This document shows positions 29,330 to 40,799 of a DNA stretch of 64,000 nt, piece by piece (the first letter of the stretch is position 1; each line of letters begins with the position of its first letter). The notes beneath the pieces are model-generated. The model saw only the letters and a list, made by a program, of their open reading frames with translations. It was not told the origin of the DNA and searched no databases. Origin of the DNA: Chamaelirium japonicum (lineage: Eukaryota > Streptophyta > Magnoliopsida > Liliales > Melanthiaceae); NCBI GenBank assembly GCA_947650365.1, contig OX393553.1, positions 38,791,947 to 38,855,946 of the forward strand. Reading direction: 5' to 3'. A program made the translations under genes and the position numbers.

Positions 29330-30270
29330 GGTTAGTGTTGTGACACGGCTGACTAACATGCAACGCTACAAAGCTGCGTGTCCCGATACGTAGGTTCGAC
29401 TGAAACGACTCTTCGCCTTAAGTCCAACCGATACAAGGGTGCTACGCTGAGTACTCCAAATCATTGGCGTCGTACATGCTCCCATTGTCACGTAAGGACA
29501 CATGCACTAGTGCCTCGCCACAGTTAGTTCGGTTCGCATTGCGATATGGCTGACTAACCTGCAACGGTATAAAACTACGTGTCTCGATACGTAGGTTCGA
29601 CTGAAATGGCACTTCGCCTAAGTCCAACCGATACAAGGGCACTATGCTGAGTACTCCGAATCATTGGCGTCGCACATGCTCCCGTTGTCACGTAAGGACA
29701 CATGCACTAGTGCCTCGCCATAGTTAGTTCGATTCGCGTTGTAACACGGCCGACTAACCTGCAATGGTACAAAGCTATGTGTTTCGATACATAGGTTCAA
29801 CTGAAACGGTGCTTCGTCTAAGTCCAACCGATACAAGGGCACTAGGCTGAGTACTCCAAATCATTGGTGTCGCACATGCTCCCGTTGTCACGTAAAGACA
29901 CATGCACTAGTGCCTCACCATAGTTAGTTTGGTTTGCGTTGCGACATGGCTGACTAACCTGCAATGGTACAAAGCTACGTGTCTCGATACATAGGTTCGA
30001 CTGAAACGGTGCTTCGCTTAAGTCCAAGCGATACAAGGGCGCTACACTGAGTACTTTGAATAATTGGCGTCGCATATGCTCCTGTTGTCATATAAGGACA
30101 CATGCACTAGTGCCCTGCCACAGTTAGTTCGGTACGCGTTGCGACACAGCCGACTAACCTGCAATGGTACAAAGCTACGTGTCCCAATATATAGGTTCGA
30201 CTGAAACAGCGCTTCGCCTAAGTCCAACCGATACAAAGGCACCACGCTGAGTACTCCGAATTCTTACCCC
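29330..30270. repeat. 200-bp tandem repeat, nearly five copies
   Basis: The block with TGAGTACTCC...CATTGGCGTCG recurs at exactly 200-bp spacing (29450, 29650, 29850, 30050). Units share CACATGCACTAGTGCC and CGACTGAAACGG. Noncoding in appearance. Confidence 0.93.
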
Positions 30271-30289
30271 CCGTCAATCAGTAAGTCCA

Positions 30290-32240
30290 AGGTCCCAACC
30301 TCGGCATACAAAGACAAAGCCCGAGACGACAATATCGTCTCGGCCCAAGGTGACAGCCTTGGCATTCAAAAAGCAAAGTCCGAGGTAGGCTTCAGCGCCT
30401 CGGCACCTGACGAAGCCCGAGACGTTAGCACCGTCTCGGCCCGAGGCAACCTCCGCCTCGCCATTCGAAGACTAAGCCTGAGGAAGACTTCCCTGCCTCG
30501 GCACTTGACGAAGCCCGAGACATCGGCAACGTCTTGGACTGAGGCGACCTTCGCTTCGGCATTCAAAGACAGTTCGAGGTAGGCTTCACCGCCTCGGCAC
30601 CTGATGAAGCCCGAGACGTTGGAACCATCTCGGCCCAAGGCAACCTCCTCCTCGATATTCGAAGACAAAGTCTGAGGCAGGCTTCACCGCCTCAGCACCT
30701 GACGAAGCCCGAGACGTCAGCATCGTCTCAGCCCGAGGCGACCTTCGCTTTGGCATTCGAAGACAGTCCGAGGCAGGCTTCACTGCCTCGGCACCGACGA
30801 AGCTCGAGACATTGGAACCGTCTCGGCCCGAGGTGACCTTCACCTTGGCATTTGAAGACAAAGTCCGAAGCAGGCTTCGCCGCCTCGGTACCTAACGAAG
30901 CCCGAGACGTCACCATCGTCTTAGCCCAAGGCGACCTTCGCTTCGGTATTCGAAGACAGTTCAAGGCAGGCTTCACCGCCTCGGCACCTGACAAAGACTG
31001 AGACGTCGGCAACGTCTCGGCCCGAGGCGACCTTCGCCTCGGCATTCGAAGATAGTCCGAGGTAGGATTCACCGCCTCGGCACCTGACAAAGCCTGAGCC
31101 GTCGGCAACGTCTCAGCCCGAGGTGACCTTCACCTCAGCAATCGAAGACAAAGTCCGAGGCAGGTTTCACCGCCTCGGCACCTGACGAAGCCCGAGACGC
31201 CAGCACCGTCTCAACCCAAGGCGGCCTTCACTTCGGCATTCGAAGACAGTCCGAGGTAACCTTCATTGCCTTCGTCGCCTCGGCACCTAATGAAGCTCGA
31301 GATGTCAACACCGTCTCGGCCCGAGGTGACCTTCACCTCAGTATTCAAAGATAGTCTGAGGTAGCCTTCATCGCCTCGGTACCTGACGAAGCCCGAGACG
31401 TCAACACCATTTCAACCCAAGGTGATAACCTTGGCATTCGAAAGCAAAGTCCAAGGTGCTCCGCACCGTCTCGGCGCTCGCAGATAAAGTCCGAGGTAGG
31501 CTTCGCTGCCTCGGCACCTGACGAAGCCTGAGATGTTGGAACCGTCTCGGCCCGAGGTGACCTTCACCTTGGCATTCGAAAACAAAGTCCGAGGCAGGCT
31601 TTGCTGCCTCGGCACCAGATGAAGCCCGAGACGTTGGAACCGTCTCGGCCCGAGGTGACCTTCACCTTTGCATTCGAAGACAAAGTCTGAAGCAGGCTTC
31701 GCCGCCTCGGTACCTGATAAAGCCTGAGACGTTAGCACCATCTCGGCCCGAGGCGACCTTCGCTTCGGCATTCAAAGATAGTCCAAGGCAGCCTTCATCG
31801 CCTTCGTCGCCTCGGCACCTGACGAAGCCCGAGACGTCAACACCGTCTTAGCCCGAGGCGACCTTCGCCTCGACATTCGAAGATAGTCCGAGGCAGCCTT
31901 CGTCACTTCGTTACCTGACGAAGCTCGAGACGCCGACACTGTCTCAACCCAAGGTGACAATCATGGCATTCGAAAGCAAAGTCCAAGGTGCTCCGCATCG
32001 TCTCGGTGCTCGCAGACAAAGTCCGAAGCAAGCTTTGCCGCCTCGGCACCTGACGAAGCCCCCGAGACGTTGGCACCGTCTCAGCCCAAGACGACATCCT
32101 TGGTATTCAAAAGCAAAACCCAAGGCGCGCGGCCTTCACCTCGGCATTCGACGAAGCCTGAAGTCCCGCTTCGGCATTCAAAGATAAAGCCCGAGGCGGC
32201 CTTCGCCTCGGCATTCGACGAAGCCCGAGATGACCTGCGC
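30290..32240. repeat. About 97-bp tandem repeat, about 19 copies
   Basis: GGCACCTGACGAAGCCCGAG recurs about every 96-102 bp (30399, 30501, 30597, 30695, 30791, 30888, 30984 and on). Each unit also holds GTCTCGGCCCGAGG and CTTCGCCTCGGCATTCGAAG, which are internally palindromic around CCGAGG/CCTCGG. The last copies degrade near 32240. Confidence 0.93.
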
Positions 32241-33960
32241 CTTGGCAAACGCTCCCCCTACCAGCCATTGGCAGGGGGTCGGCGCGCGCCCGATGGCCGA
32301 AGCTTGATGATGTACCGGTAGGTGCGACAGCCAATGCTGGAGTTTAGGCTCGCTTGATAAACAAGACAAGCACAAATAGGCCAAAGCTCGGCTCGTGGTG
32401 AAACGACTCGGCCTAACCAAACACCTAGCAAGCTCTCCCACCCTCTTAAATGACCTGCTTTACTCTCTCTAACCAAGCTTCCCTCCTTCTGCTAGTGCTC
32501 TTCGCAAGGCATCCCCGAAGACGACAACCCAACCAAACACCCTACACCCGACCAGCCTGATGAGTCCAGTGCTTCAGTGCTGGTGTGAGTGCATCAAAAC
32601 CGATCAGTGCTTTAGTGCATCATCATCACCATCATAGCCCCCCTCCCCAGCAGCTGCAAAACAAAAAAAAAGTGAAACAAAGAAAGAGAGAAAAACAGAG
32701 AGTGAGAGTGGGTGAGAGAAGAGAGAGGTAAGAAAGAGAAAAACAGAGAGTGAGAGTGGGTGAGAGAAGAGAGAAAGAGAAAATGTTTCAGAGGGTGCGA
32801 TCATACAAGCACTACAGCATCTCTCCCTCTCCCCTCCTCAAAACCAACCAACCTCCTCTCTCTCCTCCTCAAACCCGACCAACCAACTCCCCACCCGACC
32901 AACCTCCTCTCTCTCCTCCTCACCCGACCACCATCACCCCCTCCAACTGACCACCACCACCATCCCCTCCACCCGACCACCACCATCACCCCCTCCAACC
33001 AACCACCACAATCACCCGACCACCACCATCACCCCCTCCAACCAACCACTACCATCACCCGACTAGCCCCCATCACCCGACCACCCCCCTATGCCACCCG
33101 CACCACCTTCAACTGATCAGACCTCCTTCCCCTTTGCCTCAACTGACCAGCCCCTTCCCCTGCCTCCCAACCGACCACCCCCCTGTTGTTCAATCGAAGA
33201 GTGAGAAAGTGAGAGAGGGGTTCATAGAGGTTGAGAGGGTGAGAGAGTGAGAGTAAGAGAGTGTGTGTGAGAGAGACAGGACCTGACCACCCCACCTGAC
33301 CACCCCCTTTCTCTCCCCCCAATCGACCAGAGCACTACACAAAACCCGACCAGGTGTTTGGCCTGGTCGATTTTGGTAGTGACACCAAAACCGACCAGCC
33401 AAACCCCCACCCCCCATTTGCCCCTTTGCACGTAAAACCAAGGCCGCCCCCAGCTCTCCCTTGGGGGGTGCGCTACATGCCCAATCTCCCCACCCCGAGG
33501 GGAACACGCACCCATACGAGACCCCCCCTCCCCTTCACCCCTACGGCTAACCCGTGAAGGGTGCCCCGGACCGAATCAATTATCGAGTTTTTAACTCGTG
33601 TTTTATCATGTTTTCACATCGTGCAATGATGGGCTCATCGGCTTCATTCTCCCCTCAAATCTAGATGCCCTTGTAGAGGGTCGAGGATCGCACTGGCTCT
33701 GAAATCGGCAGATTTTGATCCCGGATACAACCGCTATGGCTCGTCGTACGTAGCTCCAGCTCGTAACTTTTCACCCATTTTTTCCTATATTTACAATCAA
33801 CCCCCCCCTCCCCCCCCCCCCCCCCCCCAACCTTTTTTTTGTGCAACCGATCACCCATTCCCCTTTATTTGCATCCGACCCCCCTCGGGCAGTCTTCGTC
33901 TACCCTGGCCCCATGGGGTCCCCTTAGCAAGACTCCACCCCTCTACCGACATCGAACCCC
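32241..33960. repeat. Low-complexity internal region of inner element
   Basis: Contains GA-rich duplicated stretches (GAAAAACAGAGAGTGAGAGT at 32690 and 32738). It also has CACC/ACCACCA runs at 32820-33180, where CACCCGACCACCACCATCAC recurs, and a C-only run at 33801-33829. No domain is recognised in the proline/serine-rich frames here. Confidence 0.6.
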
Positions 33961-33964
33961 CAAC

Positions 33965-34545
33965 CCTTGCTGGCTACGGGTCGGCAAACATACAACGATC
34001 GACCCCGAACAGGGGATCGGTAGACAGACAGTAGTCGACCCCGGACAAGGGATCGACAAGCAGACAACGGTCGGTCCCGCGCAACGGGTCGGCAAACATA
34101 TGACGATCGACCCCGGACAGGGGATCGACAGACAGGGGGTCGGCAGACAGACAGCAGTCGACCCCGGACAAGTGATCGACAAGCAGACAACGGTCGACCC
34201 CACGCAACGGGTCGGCAGACAGACAACAGTCGACCCCGGACAAGGGATCGACAAGCAGACAATGGTCGGCCCCGCACAACGGGTCGATAGACACACAACG
34301 GTCGTCCCCGTGCAACGGGTCGGTAGGCACATGACGATCGGCCCCGGACAGGGGATCGGTAGACAGACAGCAGTCGACCCCTGACAAGGGATCGACAAGC
34401 AGACAACGGTCGGTCCCGCGCAACGGGTCGGCAGACACACAACGGTCGGCCCCGTGCAACAGGTCGGCAGGCACATGACGGTCGGCCCCGGACAGGGGGT
34501 CGAAAAATAGACAGCAGTCAACCCCAGACAGGGGATAGACAAGCA
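33965..34545. repeat. 36-bp tandem repeat, about 16 copies
   Basis: The units GTCGACCCCGGACAAGGGAT and GTCGGTCCCGCGCAACGGGT (each beginning a 36-bp unit) alternate; starts at 34001, 34037 and 34073 confirm 36 bp. Because 36 is a multiple of three, long open frames exist on both strands (for example 202 codons on the minus strand). These are period effects and not evidence of a gene. Confidence 0.93.
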
Positions 34546-34612
34546 GACCAACCTTGCACCAGGAAGTCCCAGCCAGCTAGGTTAAGTACCTATCTAGCTA
34601 GGAGGGGATAAC

Positions 34613-35284
34613 TGTTGGTGCAAAATCTGGCTAACGCCCAACGGTGGGACCGCAGCCTTGCCTGGGGCCCACGAGTCCAACGATGGGACCCGCAGCCCTG
34701 TTTGGGGCCCATGAGACCAACGGTGGGACCCGAAGCCCTGCTTGGGGCCCATGAGACCAACAGAGGGACCCGCAGCCCTGCTTGGGGCCTACTTGCACTA
34801 TCTGGGGCCTGGTAAATCCCCCCGGGTATTTACCAAACCCCGGATATTTCTAGGAATATTCCTAGAATATTCCCCTGATAAACGAAGCCCTTATAAATAG
34901 CAAATCCTGTTTTCCAGATCCTAAAATCTAAACCATAATTCCATTTCCTGTTTTCCAGAGCTCCCCGAGCTTTCTGGTTTTTAGATCTCCTCTCCACCCT
35001 CTATCATCTTTTAAGAAGCACTCCTCGACCTGTCGAGAGTAGCACTACTGTTTACTCAGAGATAGTGGATTCAAAGGTTGCGTCTTATCGCACGGAGACG
35101 TAGGCTTTGGCCGAACTTCGTCATCACATCTAGTGTCAACTCTATCTTTCTACTCTATAGTGCTTGTGTGACAACCTAGCAAGTCACAACTCAGCGCTTC
35201 CAAGCGCGCCACATTCCGAAGGATCAAACCTTCAATCGACTGTTGGAGGAGGGCCACGTACGACGGCCGAAATCCTCCCCCACA
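34613..35284 (+). repeat. 3' LTR of inner element
   Basis: TGTTGGTGCAAAATCTGGC to CCCACA, matching the 5' LTR with few substitutions and one 40-bp unit fewer. TATA-like CTTATAAATAG at about 34890. Confidence 0.9.
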
Positions 35285-35550
35285 GTGAAAATGTACTAAT
35301 GAGTGATCGTCTCACAAGACTCAATGGCGAGTGCAATCGGCCAGTTAAAGTGATGGTCAAATACTTAGAATTGGCAGATGGGCAAATTCCAAGAAAGAAA
35401 GCAAGTGGCAAAGATCGATCAATCAACTCAGACAATTGGGAAACTGTATAATAAAATTTTGAAGGTAGGCCTTCCGCAATAGAAGACCCGATCCAGTCCC
35501 GGCTGGTCGAAACGCATTGAAGAAACTACCGACCGACCGGGAGGGGGTAT
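35285..35550 (+). other. Remainder of outer element interior and polypurine tract
   Basis: Resumes the outer element after the inner insertion (GTGAAAATG, ACTCAATGGCGAGTGCAATC). It ends in the polypurine run GGGAGGGGG (35539-35547) just before the 3' LTR. Confidence 0.75.
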
Positions 35551-36669
35551 TGTGTGTACCATAATAAATGAAGAAACCCTAACCCTGAAGAAGAAGCACC
35601 CAATACCCGGTCGCGCACCTCGTCCCGCCCGACCGCGCACTTCGCCCCGACCGTCCATACGGCTCGTTGCGGTCGGCCACGCGTCACTCTCGGTTGCGCC
35701 CTCAGTCGGTCGCGCGCCCGATCGGTCGCGAATTGCTCCCGGCTGTGCCCATAGTCAATCACGCGCCCGATCGGTCGCGCATCTCACTGCGGTCGACCAC
35801 GCGTTTCACTCGGCTGCTGTCACAGTTGGCCGCGTGTCCGGTTGGTCGCGCATCTCACCGCGGACGGCCACGTGTTGCTTCTGGATGCGCCCACGGTCAG
35901 CCTTGCGCCTGGTCGGCCGCACATCTCGTTGAAGTCGGCCGCGCGTTTCGTCACGACGCACGATTTATGGCTCCCGGACCTAGCAGCAGGTGGCTCGCCG
36001 GTCAACCTGTAAGGCTTGACCGATCAAAGCATAAACAAATCGGAGGGAAGCTTCGTTTTCTTCGCATGGCTCCAACATTCACGCGACGGGGCAGCCTAAA
36101 GATCGTGCATCCAGATCGTGCAGTAGTTATTCCCGAGAATCTCGGTCGGGCGACGGTTACAGGGAGACAGCACACGCCCCAAGATTTTCGGTCGACCAGT
36201 ATGGCAATTAACACCCCCGGTCACAAATTACCTAGCGCCTGCCAGACGACACATCGCCCCTACGCAGGTAGCTACGCAAATCACGGGAGAGCACAGTTAA
36301 TGCCGCTCCGCTAGGAAGGCAACAGCTGTCTCATAGTCGTATTATAAAAGGGGACCTACCCCCTAAGAGAGGGGGGGTGAAATTCTGGTGGAGGAGGTGC
36401 TGCCCAACTCTTTCCGGAGTTTTCGGAGCTTGAGAGAGAGACTTGAGAGGTTCGCAATCGGGAAGCCGGTCATCTCTGGGTGTAATCGGGTCAGGGTGAA
36501 AACTTGTAACTCGTTTGGCTTATTAATGCATCCTTGTTCCATTCCGTGGTTTTTTTTCCTTCGACGTTAAAAAAGATATTTTTTCACGTAAATCCGATCT
36601 ATTTGTGTTCTTTGATTTGTTAGATTGTGCCTTCCAGTTGAACCGTCCAATTCTAAAAAAACCCCTACA
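35551..36669 (+). repeat. 3' LTR of outer gypsy-like element
   Basis: TGTGTGTACC to CCCCTACA, homologous to 22525-23622. TATA-like ATTATAAAAGGGG at about 36342. Abuts the PYRB pseudogene directly. Confidence 0.85.
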
Positions 36670-36699
36670 GTATGCATTGGGATAGAGATAGATACAAAG

Positions 36700-37092
36700 G
36701 ATTACTTGACGTCAATGAGCATCGAATGGGAAGAAAACGAGAGAGGTTTGGCGAGAGGATCGATTTGTCTGAAGCTGCTCGTGGGAAGTACATTGCGGTC
36801 ATCATGCATCCTCTCCCGAGGCTTCACGAGGTACGTTGTTTCATTTCCCAAACCATAAACCTGGAAACCCCCGAAACCATAAAAATATGAAAACTGAAAC
36901 CCTAAACACCTCGCAATATTGTTTTCCTCCACCTTGTTAAGTTTAATGGGTACTTTTTTTAATTAAGTACTATTGTTGTGCAGATGTACGATTGATGTGG
37001 ATGCTGACCCAAGAGCTGCATATTTTCGACAACCGAAGAACGGGCTGTATATTCGGATGGCTTTATTGAAGCTTCTCCTTCTTGGATGGTGA
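36700..37092 (+). pseudogene. Aspartate carbamoyltransferase (PYRB) 3'-end pseudogene
   Basis: The exon to 36830 reads RERFGERIDLSEAARGKYI followed by AVIMHPLPRLHE. The last exon (36984-37092) reads [18 protein letters not shown], then [16 protein letters not shown] and a stop. These are the C-terminal signatures of plant ATCase, which makes carbamoyl aspartate in pyrimidine synthesis. A good intron (GAG|GTACGT at 36830, TTGTGCAG to 36983) is still present, so this is a genomic fragment and not a retrocopy. About 15 residues are missing between GKYI and AVIMHP relative to the family. One extra base after the acceptor (ATGTACG) shifts the frame. The 5' part is absent: the sequence starts just after the gypsy 3' LTR, and I see no counterpart left of the 5' LTR. 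Confidence 0.85.
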
Positions 37093-37241
37093 TGGCCGGG
37101 TGCTGATGATCTAGATCTAAGTATTCAATGGATAATTACCTCGTTTTCTATAGATTTTGATTGCTAATGTTGGTCATTTCCTTGTGATTTGATCCCCCTT
37201 CCCTTCTGACTTCTTCAAAATTTAGATGGTGAAGCTCTATT

Positions 37242-37603
37242 TGTAAAGAATCCAACCTTGGATATCCACCTCCTCACAAAACCGACTTGTAAGGGGAGGT
37301 CCAAGGCGGGTATCTAAGTAGCGATCATCACCCGCTCCCATTATCGATGTGGGACTAACCCGTGTGAGGCATGACCATCTGAACACCTCCCCTCACGCGC
37401 GGCACGCGTGGCAAGGACACAATCAGGAGGAGCTCCCGGTGCTGGTCTGGCTCTGATACCATGTGAAGAATCCAATCTTGGATACCCACCTCCTCACAAA
37501 ACCGGTTTGTAAGGGGAGGTCCAAGGCGGGTATATAAGTAGCTCATCATCCGCTCCCATTACCGATGTGGGACTAACCCGTGTGAGGCATGACCATCTCA
37601 ACA
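37242..37603 (-). mobile_element. TRIM (terminal-repeat retrotransposon in miniature), 362 bp
   Basis: Two direct repeats of about 143 bp (37242-37385 and 37462-37603) start TGTAAAG/TGTGAAG and end in ACA. Between them lie only 76 bp. Those 76 bp end in CTGGCTCTGATACCA (37447-37461), the reverse complement of the initiator-tRNA-Met primer site TGGTATCAGAGCCAG, directly touching the right LTR. The element is therefore on the minus strand. Flanks CTATT and CTAGT are a near-perfect 5-bp duplication. No coding capacity, as in all TRIMs. Confidence 0.9.
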
Positions 37604-39830
37604 CTAGTGTGTATCTCATCATCAGGGCCAGGCCGATGGGGCAACATATATAGTGTTCTTATGTGAGGCTCATATGCAAAGGGAAGATGATATGTGCACT
37701 AGGCTATGCATATAACTAACTGATATTTTTGGTTTTTTGGCGTAACCCCTTTCTTGCTAAGTTATTTTGGTGAGGTACTTCAATCTTAGAGGGTTGATGT
37801 CAGGTTGACAAGCTCATTTTGATGGGATAAGAGTTGGATAATGCCGACGATGATGACTTAAATTAGTAGTAAGGTATAATATTACTACCCCTCTCGGTCC
37901 GTAAATAATCTAAACGGACAATAGTTTGGTGGATTTTACATGGGACTACAATTTGTTGAGCTTTGCGAAATTAGATGACAGTGATTGATCATTGGATCAA
38001 AGTCCTATGTTTGGCCATATTTTTCGTAGATGTACTTATTAATGGGATATTTGATGTCACAGCACTAAACTTCGGTTGGACCAGTTTTGATTTGTTCATT
38101 AGAAAGTATGCAAGAGTTGGTTGGATTTCAGACTTTGTTTCTTGGGTTCGACCAAATACTGATTGGCTCCTTCAACTTGATAGTTACTCACCAGGGGATA
38201 GGAGAGTTGGGACTGATGCAGACGTATCGGTTGTCCCCGATCAATATAGTTGTTGGTTGCACCTGACTGACATGGTGTGGCATCGGTCGATCCTGTCCTA
38301 CTTGGACAACACAATGTGGGATCGATAGAAGCAACTGATAACATGTCGGCTGGGAGCGACCGACACTGTGTGTATATCAATATGCTTGTGATGCTACGAG
38401 AAAATATTTGATATTTTTTTTATTTATTAAATTGGAGGTGCTAGTAATTTCTAGGGGTGTAAATAGCAAAACACTTTTTGTTTATATTTCCACTTGCATC
38501 AGGTTGCACATGGTTCATGCGTCTCATGTGTGTTTGAATAGCATTCCTCTTTTTCGTGGTATTGAAAAGTCAGAAAAATATCCTTTTCTGCAAAAAAAAA
38601 TTCCCGACTTTTCCAGCTCATCCTTTTCAGTCAATTTTTTTTTTTAAATATCAAACCAAATTTGGAATTCAAGTACGATCAAGTCTATTTGCATTTGATC
38701 CCGCTTACTCGGACTCGATTCGAACTTGGATCAGCTGAATCGAGTCTGATTCGACTTTGTTCGCAACCGATCAAGCTGGGCGTTTATCTATAGTGGGCTA
38801 AGTCCCACCTATTGTGTTGTGCCATGATGGACTCTCTCGGTGGTCCAGTGACCCCCACTTATGTACCCGGAAAAAGAAAAATCAGGCTGAAGTCTGGTCT
38901 CTCTGTTTTTTTTTTGGGTTATTAACCTAAACAAATCAAACATTAGAATAAACCCAATGAAACGTTTCATTTGAGCTCAAACGCCTCTATCGAACCCAAT
39001 ATTAGGAAAAATCATTTTCTTTTTTTTTTAATCCCGAGACCACCCTCACCTCCTCTCCTCTCTTGATCAGCCATGATAGAGGGTCATCAGGTCCGGCGAA
39101 TACGGCCATGAGCAGTGGAGGCTGAGGCGGCCGTGAGCAGCGGTGAAGGAGGCGAAGGCGGCCACGAGCAACGGTGAAGGAGGCGGAGGCGGAGGTGGTC
39201 GCGAGCAGCGGTGACGAAGGTGCTGAGCATGAGTGGCAAAGGCGGCAACGACAGCGAGGGGGTTCGGGTTAGGTTTAGGATTGAGAATTTTAGGTCTAGG
39301 GTTCATCCCATGACGTGTAGATCTTAAGGTAGAGGGATTCAGTTAGGTCTGGCAAGCGGGGGGTTCGGTTAGGTCCGACGGCGGTTATAGGGGGTTTGGT
39401 TAGGTCCGGTTACGGCGGGGAGGGGTGTTTGGTTAGGTCCAGCAACGGAAGATGAGTGGCAGCAAATATAAATTCAAAATGATATGAGGGGCATTTTTGT
39501 CCACATACAGAGGTCTAAGCTAAAATGGAACGGTTGTTCGGACTGTAGCTCGAAACCATGGGCCATAGGCTCATTACCCTTTTTTTTTTTGTGATTGGCA
39601 TGTGTCCCGAAATCTTTCAGGCAATGGCCCACTTCAGACTCGGACAAATCCCTCCGGGAGTGAACCCCGACCCACTCGGCAATTCCTACTTCACTTCTGG
39701 GTAGATCGAGGGAAGGAGAAGTTGAACCCACAGCCTCCTCACCAAAGCATCAATTGCTTTGCCAACTCTTCTATCCCCAGGTGGGTCTCACTGACTAAAT
39801 TTTGCATCAAGCTTATGTATAGACTGCTCT
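37604..39830. other. Intergenic DNA, no gene recognised
   Basis: A GC-rich block at 39040-39240 has loose repeats of GAGCAGCGGTGAAGGAGGCG. Another at 39330-39450 repeats GGTTCGGTTAGGTCCG-type strings. Otherwise AT-rich and featureless. The short open frames show no family resemblance. Confidence 0.4.
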
Positions 39831-39847
39831 CTTATAGGGAGGAGAGT

Positions 39848-40020
39848 ATTTTTGCTACCTGATTGATTTACTGCACTTGCTTATAGCCCGATCGTGGTGT
39901 GCCATGTGGTTCATTAAAAAAAACACCATAGGCACTACACTTGCTTCGGACGCTACACTTTACTGCCCCCATTATATCCTTTTTGATGGATGATGTGGCA
40001 CACCACAATTGGGCCGTAGG
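39848..40020. mobile_element. Small MITE-like inverted repeat
   Basis: TTTTTGCTACCTGATTGATT and GCACTTGCTTATAGCCCGAT at the left are matched in inverse by ATGTGGCACACCACAATTGG and GCCGTAGGCAAGTGC at the right. Related to the element at 63566-63735. Confidence 0.5.
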
Positions 40021-40030
40021 CAAGTGCGGC

Positions 40031-40710
40031 TAGGGATGTTCATGGTTCTGATTGGTTCGGTTTTTTGATAAATTTGGAACTGAATTGAAGTTGAGCGGTT
40101 CTCTAGAAAATGGAGCCGAACCAAACCATTCATTGGTAAAAACCGAACCAAACCAAACCAAACCGGAAATATTCGGTTTGGTTCGGTTCGGTCCTGCGGG
40201 TCTTTCAAATAGCTCGTCATCACACCGTGAGGCGTGAATGGTTGAGCCGCTGAGTTGGTTCAGATTTCATTTTTAAGCCTTTAACTTTGGGTGCTGCTAT
40301 TTGCCCTTATAGAATTGCTAGCAACACCCTTAATTTTTCACTTTGAGATATTTCATAAGTTGGGATTTGGGGATGCTAGTAATTATGTGGGTGCAAATAG
40401 CAACACCCTTCACTTTTCAGTTTCATCACACCGTTGAACCTTTGAAAGTTTTGAATGCACCGAATGGTGGCAATTGGGGTCACCACCATGTAATGTATAA
40501 TATTAGTGAGACTGTCTGTATAGTAGTAACTACTGAGGTTATAGTACCAATGGTTCGGGTTAAAAAACTCACAACCCAGAACCGAACCGACCATAACGGG
40601 ATTTTCTTTTTTGGAATCGAACCAATCCGAACGGTCAAAAATACCCGAACCAAATCGAACCAAATAGACCGATTTGGTTCGGTTTGGCAGGTCAACCCGA
40701 ACCCATGTTA
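40031..40710. mobile_element. hAT-like element, 680 bp
   Basis: Starts TAGGGATGTTCATGGTT and ends GAACCCATGTTA. It is flanked by AGTGCGGC (40023-40030) and AGTGCTGC (40711-40718), an 8-bp duplication with one mismatch. Interior ends are rich in GGTTCGGTTTGG/AACCGAACC, as in many plant hAT elements. No transposase. Confidence 0.65.
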
Positions 40711-40799
40711 AGTGCTGCTAATCAATCAGTAGCAACGATGCTCTCCCTCTTGGGTCGTGCCTCTTACCTACCCAAGTCCAGCTAACACATCGGCAGGTT

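Larger units (their letters stand above)
26820..35289 (+). mobile_element. Inner gag-only gypsy-like element nested in the outer one (TSD GTGAA)
   Basis: LTRs at 26825-27541 and 34613-35284 are flanked by a perfect 5-bp duplication GTGAA (26820-26824, 35285-35289). The internal region holds a primer site, a decayed gag and four kinds of tandem arrays, but no pol genes. A purine run (GGAGGGGATA, 34601) precedes the 3' LTR. Its LTRs are visibly more alike than those of the host element, in keeping with a later insertion. It landed in the 89-bp repeat region of the outer element. Confidence 0.9.
22525..36669 (+). mobile_element. Outer Ty3/gypsy-like, gag-only LTR retrotransposon
   Basis: Two related LTRs (22525-23622 and 35551-36669), both starting TGTGTGTACC and ending in CA, enclose a primer site, a decayed gag and tandem repeats. 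Removing the inner element (26825-35284 plus one TSD) leaves about 5.7 kb with no protease, reverse transcriptase, RNase H or integrase. This fits the non-autonomous gag-only (TR-GAG/LARD-like) class. A polypurine run (GGGAGGGGG) precedes the 3' LTR. LTR copies differ visibly throughout, so the insertion is old. No matching 5-bp target duplication is seen. Confidence 0.8.

Noticed and set aside
29442..30245. Four similar minus-strand frames of 66-77 codons
   Set aside because: They are the same 200-bp noncoding repeat unit read four times.
30366..32334. Many short similar minus-strand frames
   Set aside because: Products of the about 97-bp repeat; start and stop positions simply repeat with the unit.
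32760..33116. Pro/His/Thr-rich frame
   Set aside because: Translation of CACC/ACCACC low-complexity DNA in the inner retroelement.
33839..34551. Several long open frames on both strands (166-202 codons)
   Set aside because: They arise from a 36-bp tandem repeat whose length is divisible by three; no domain, and frames are open on both strands at once.
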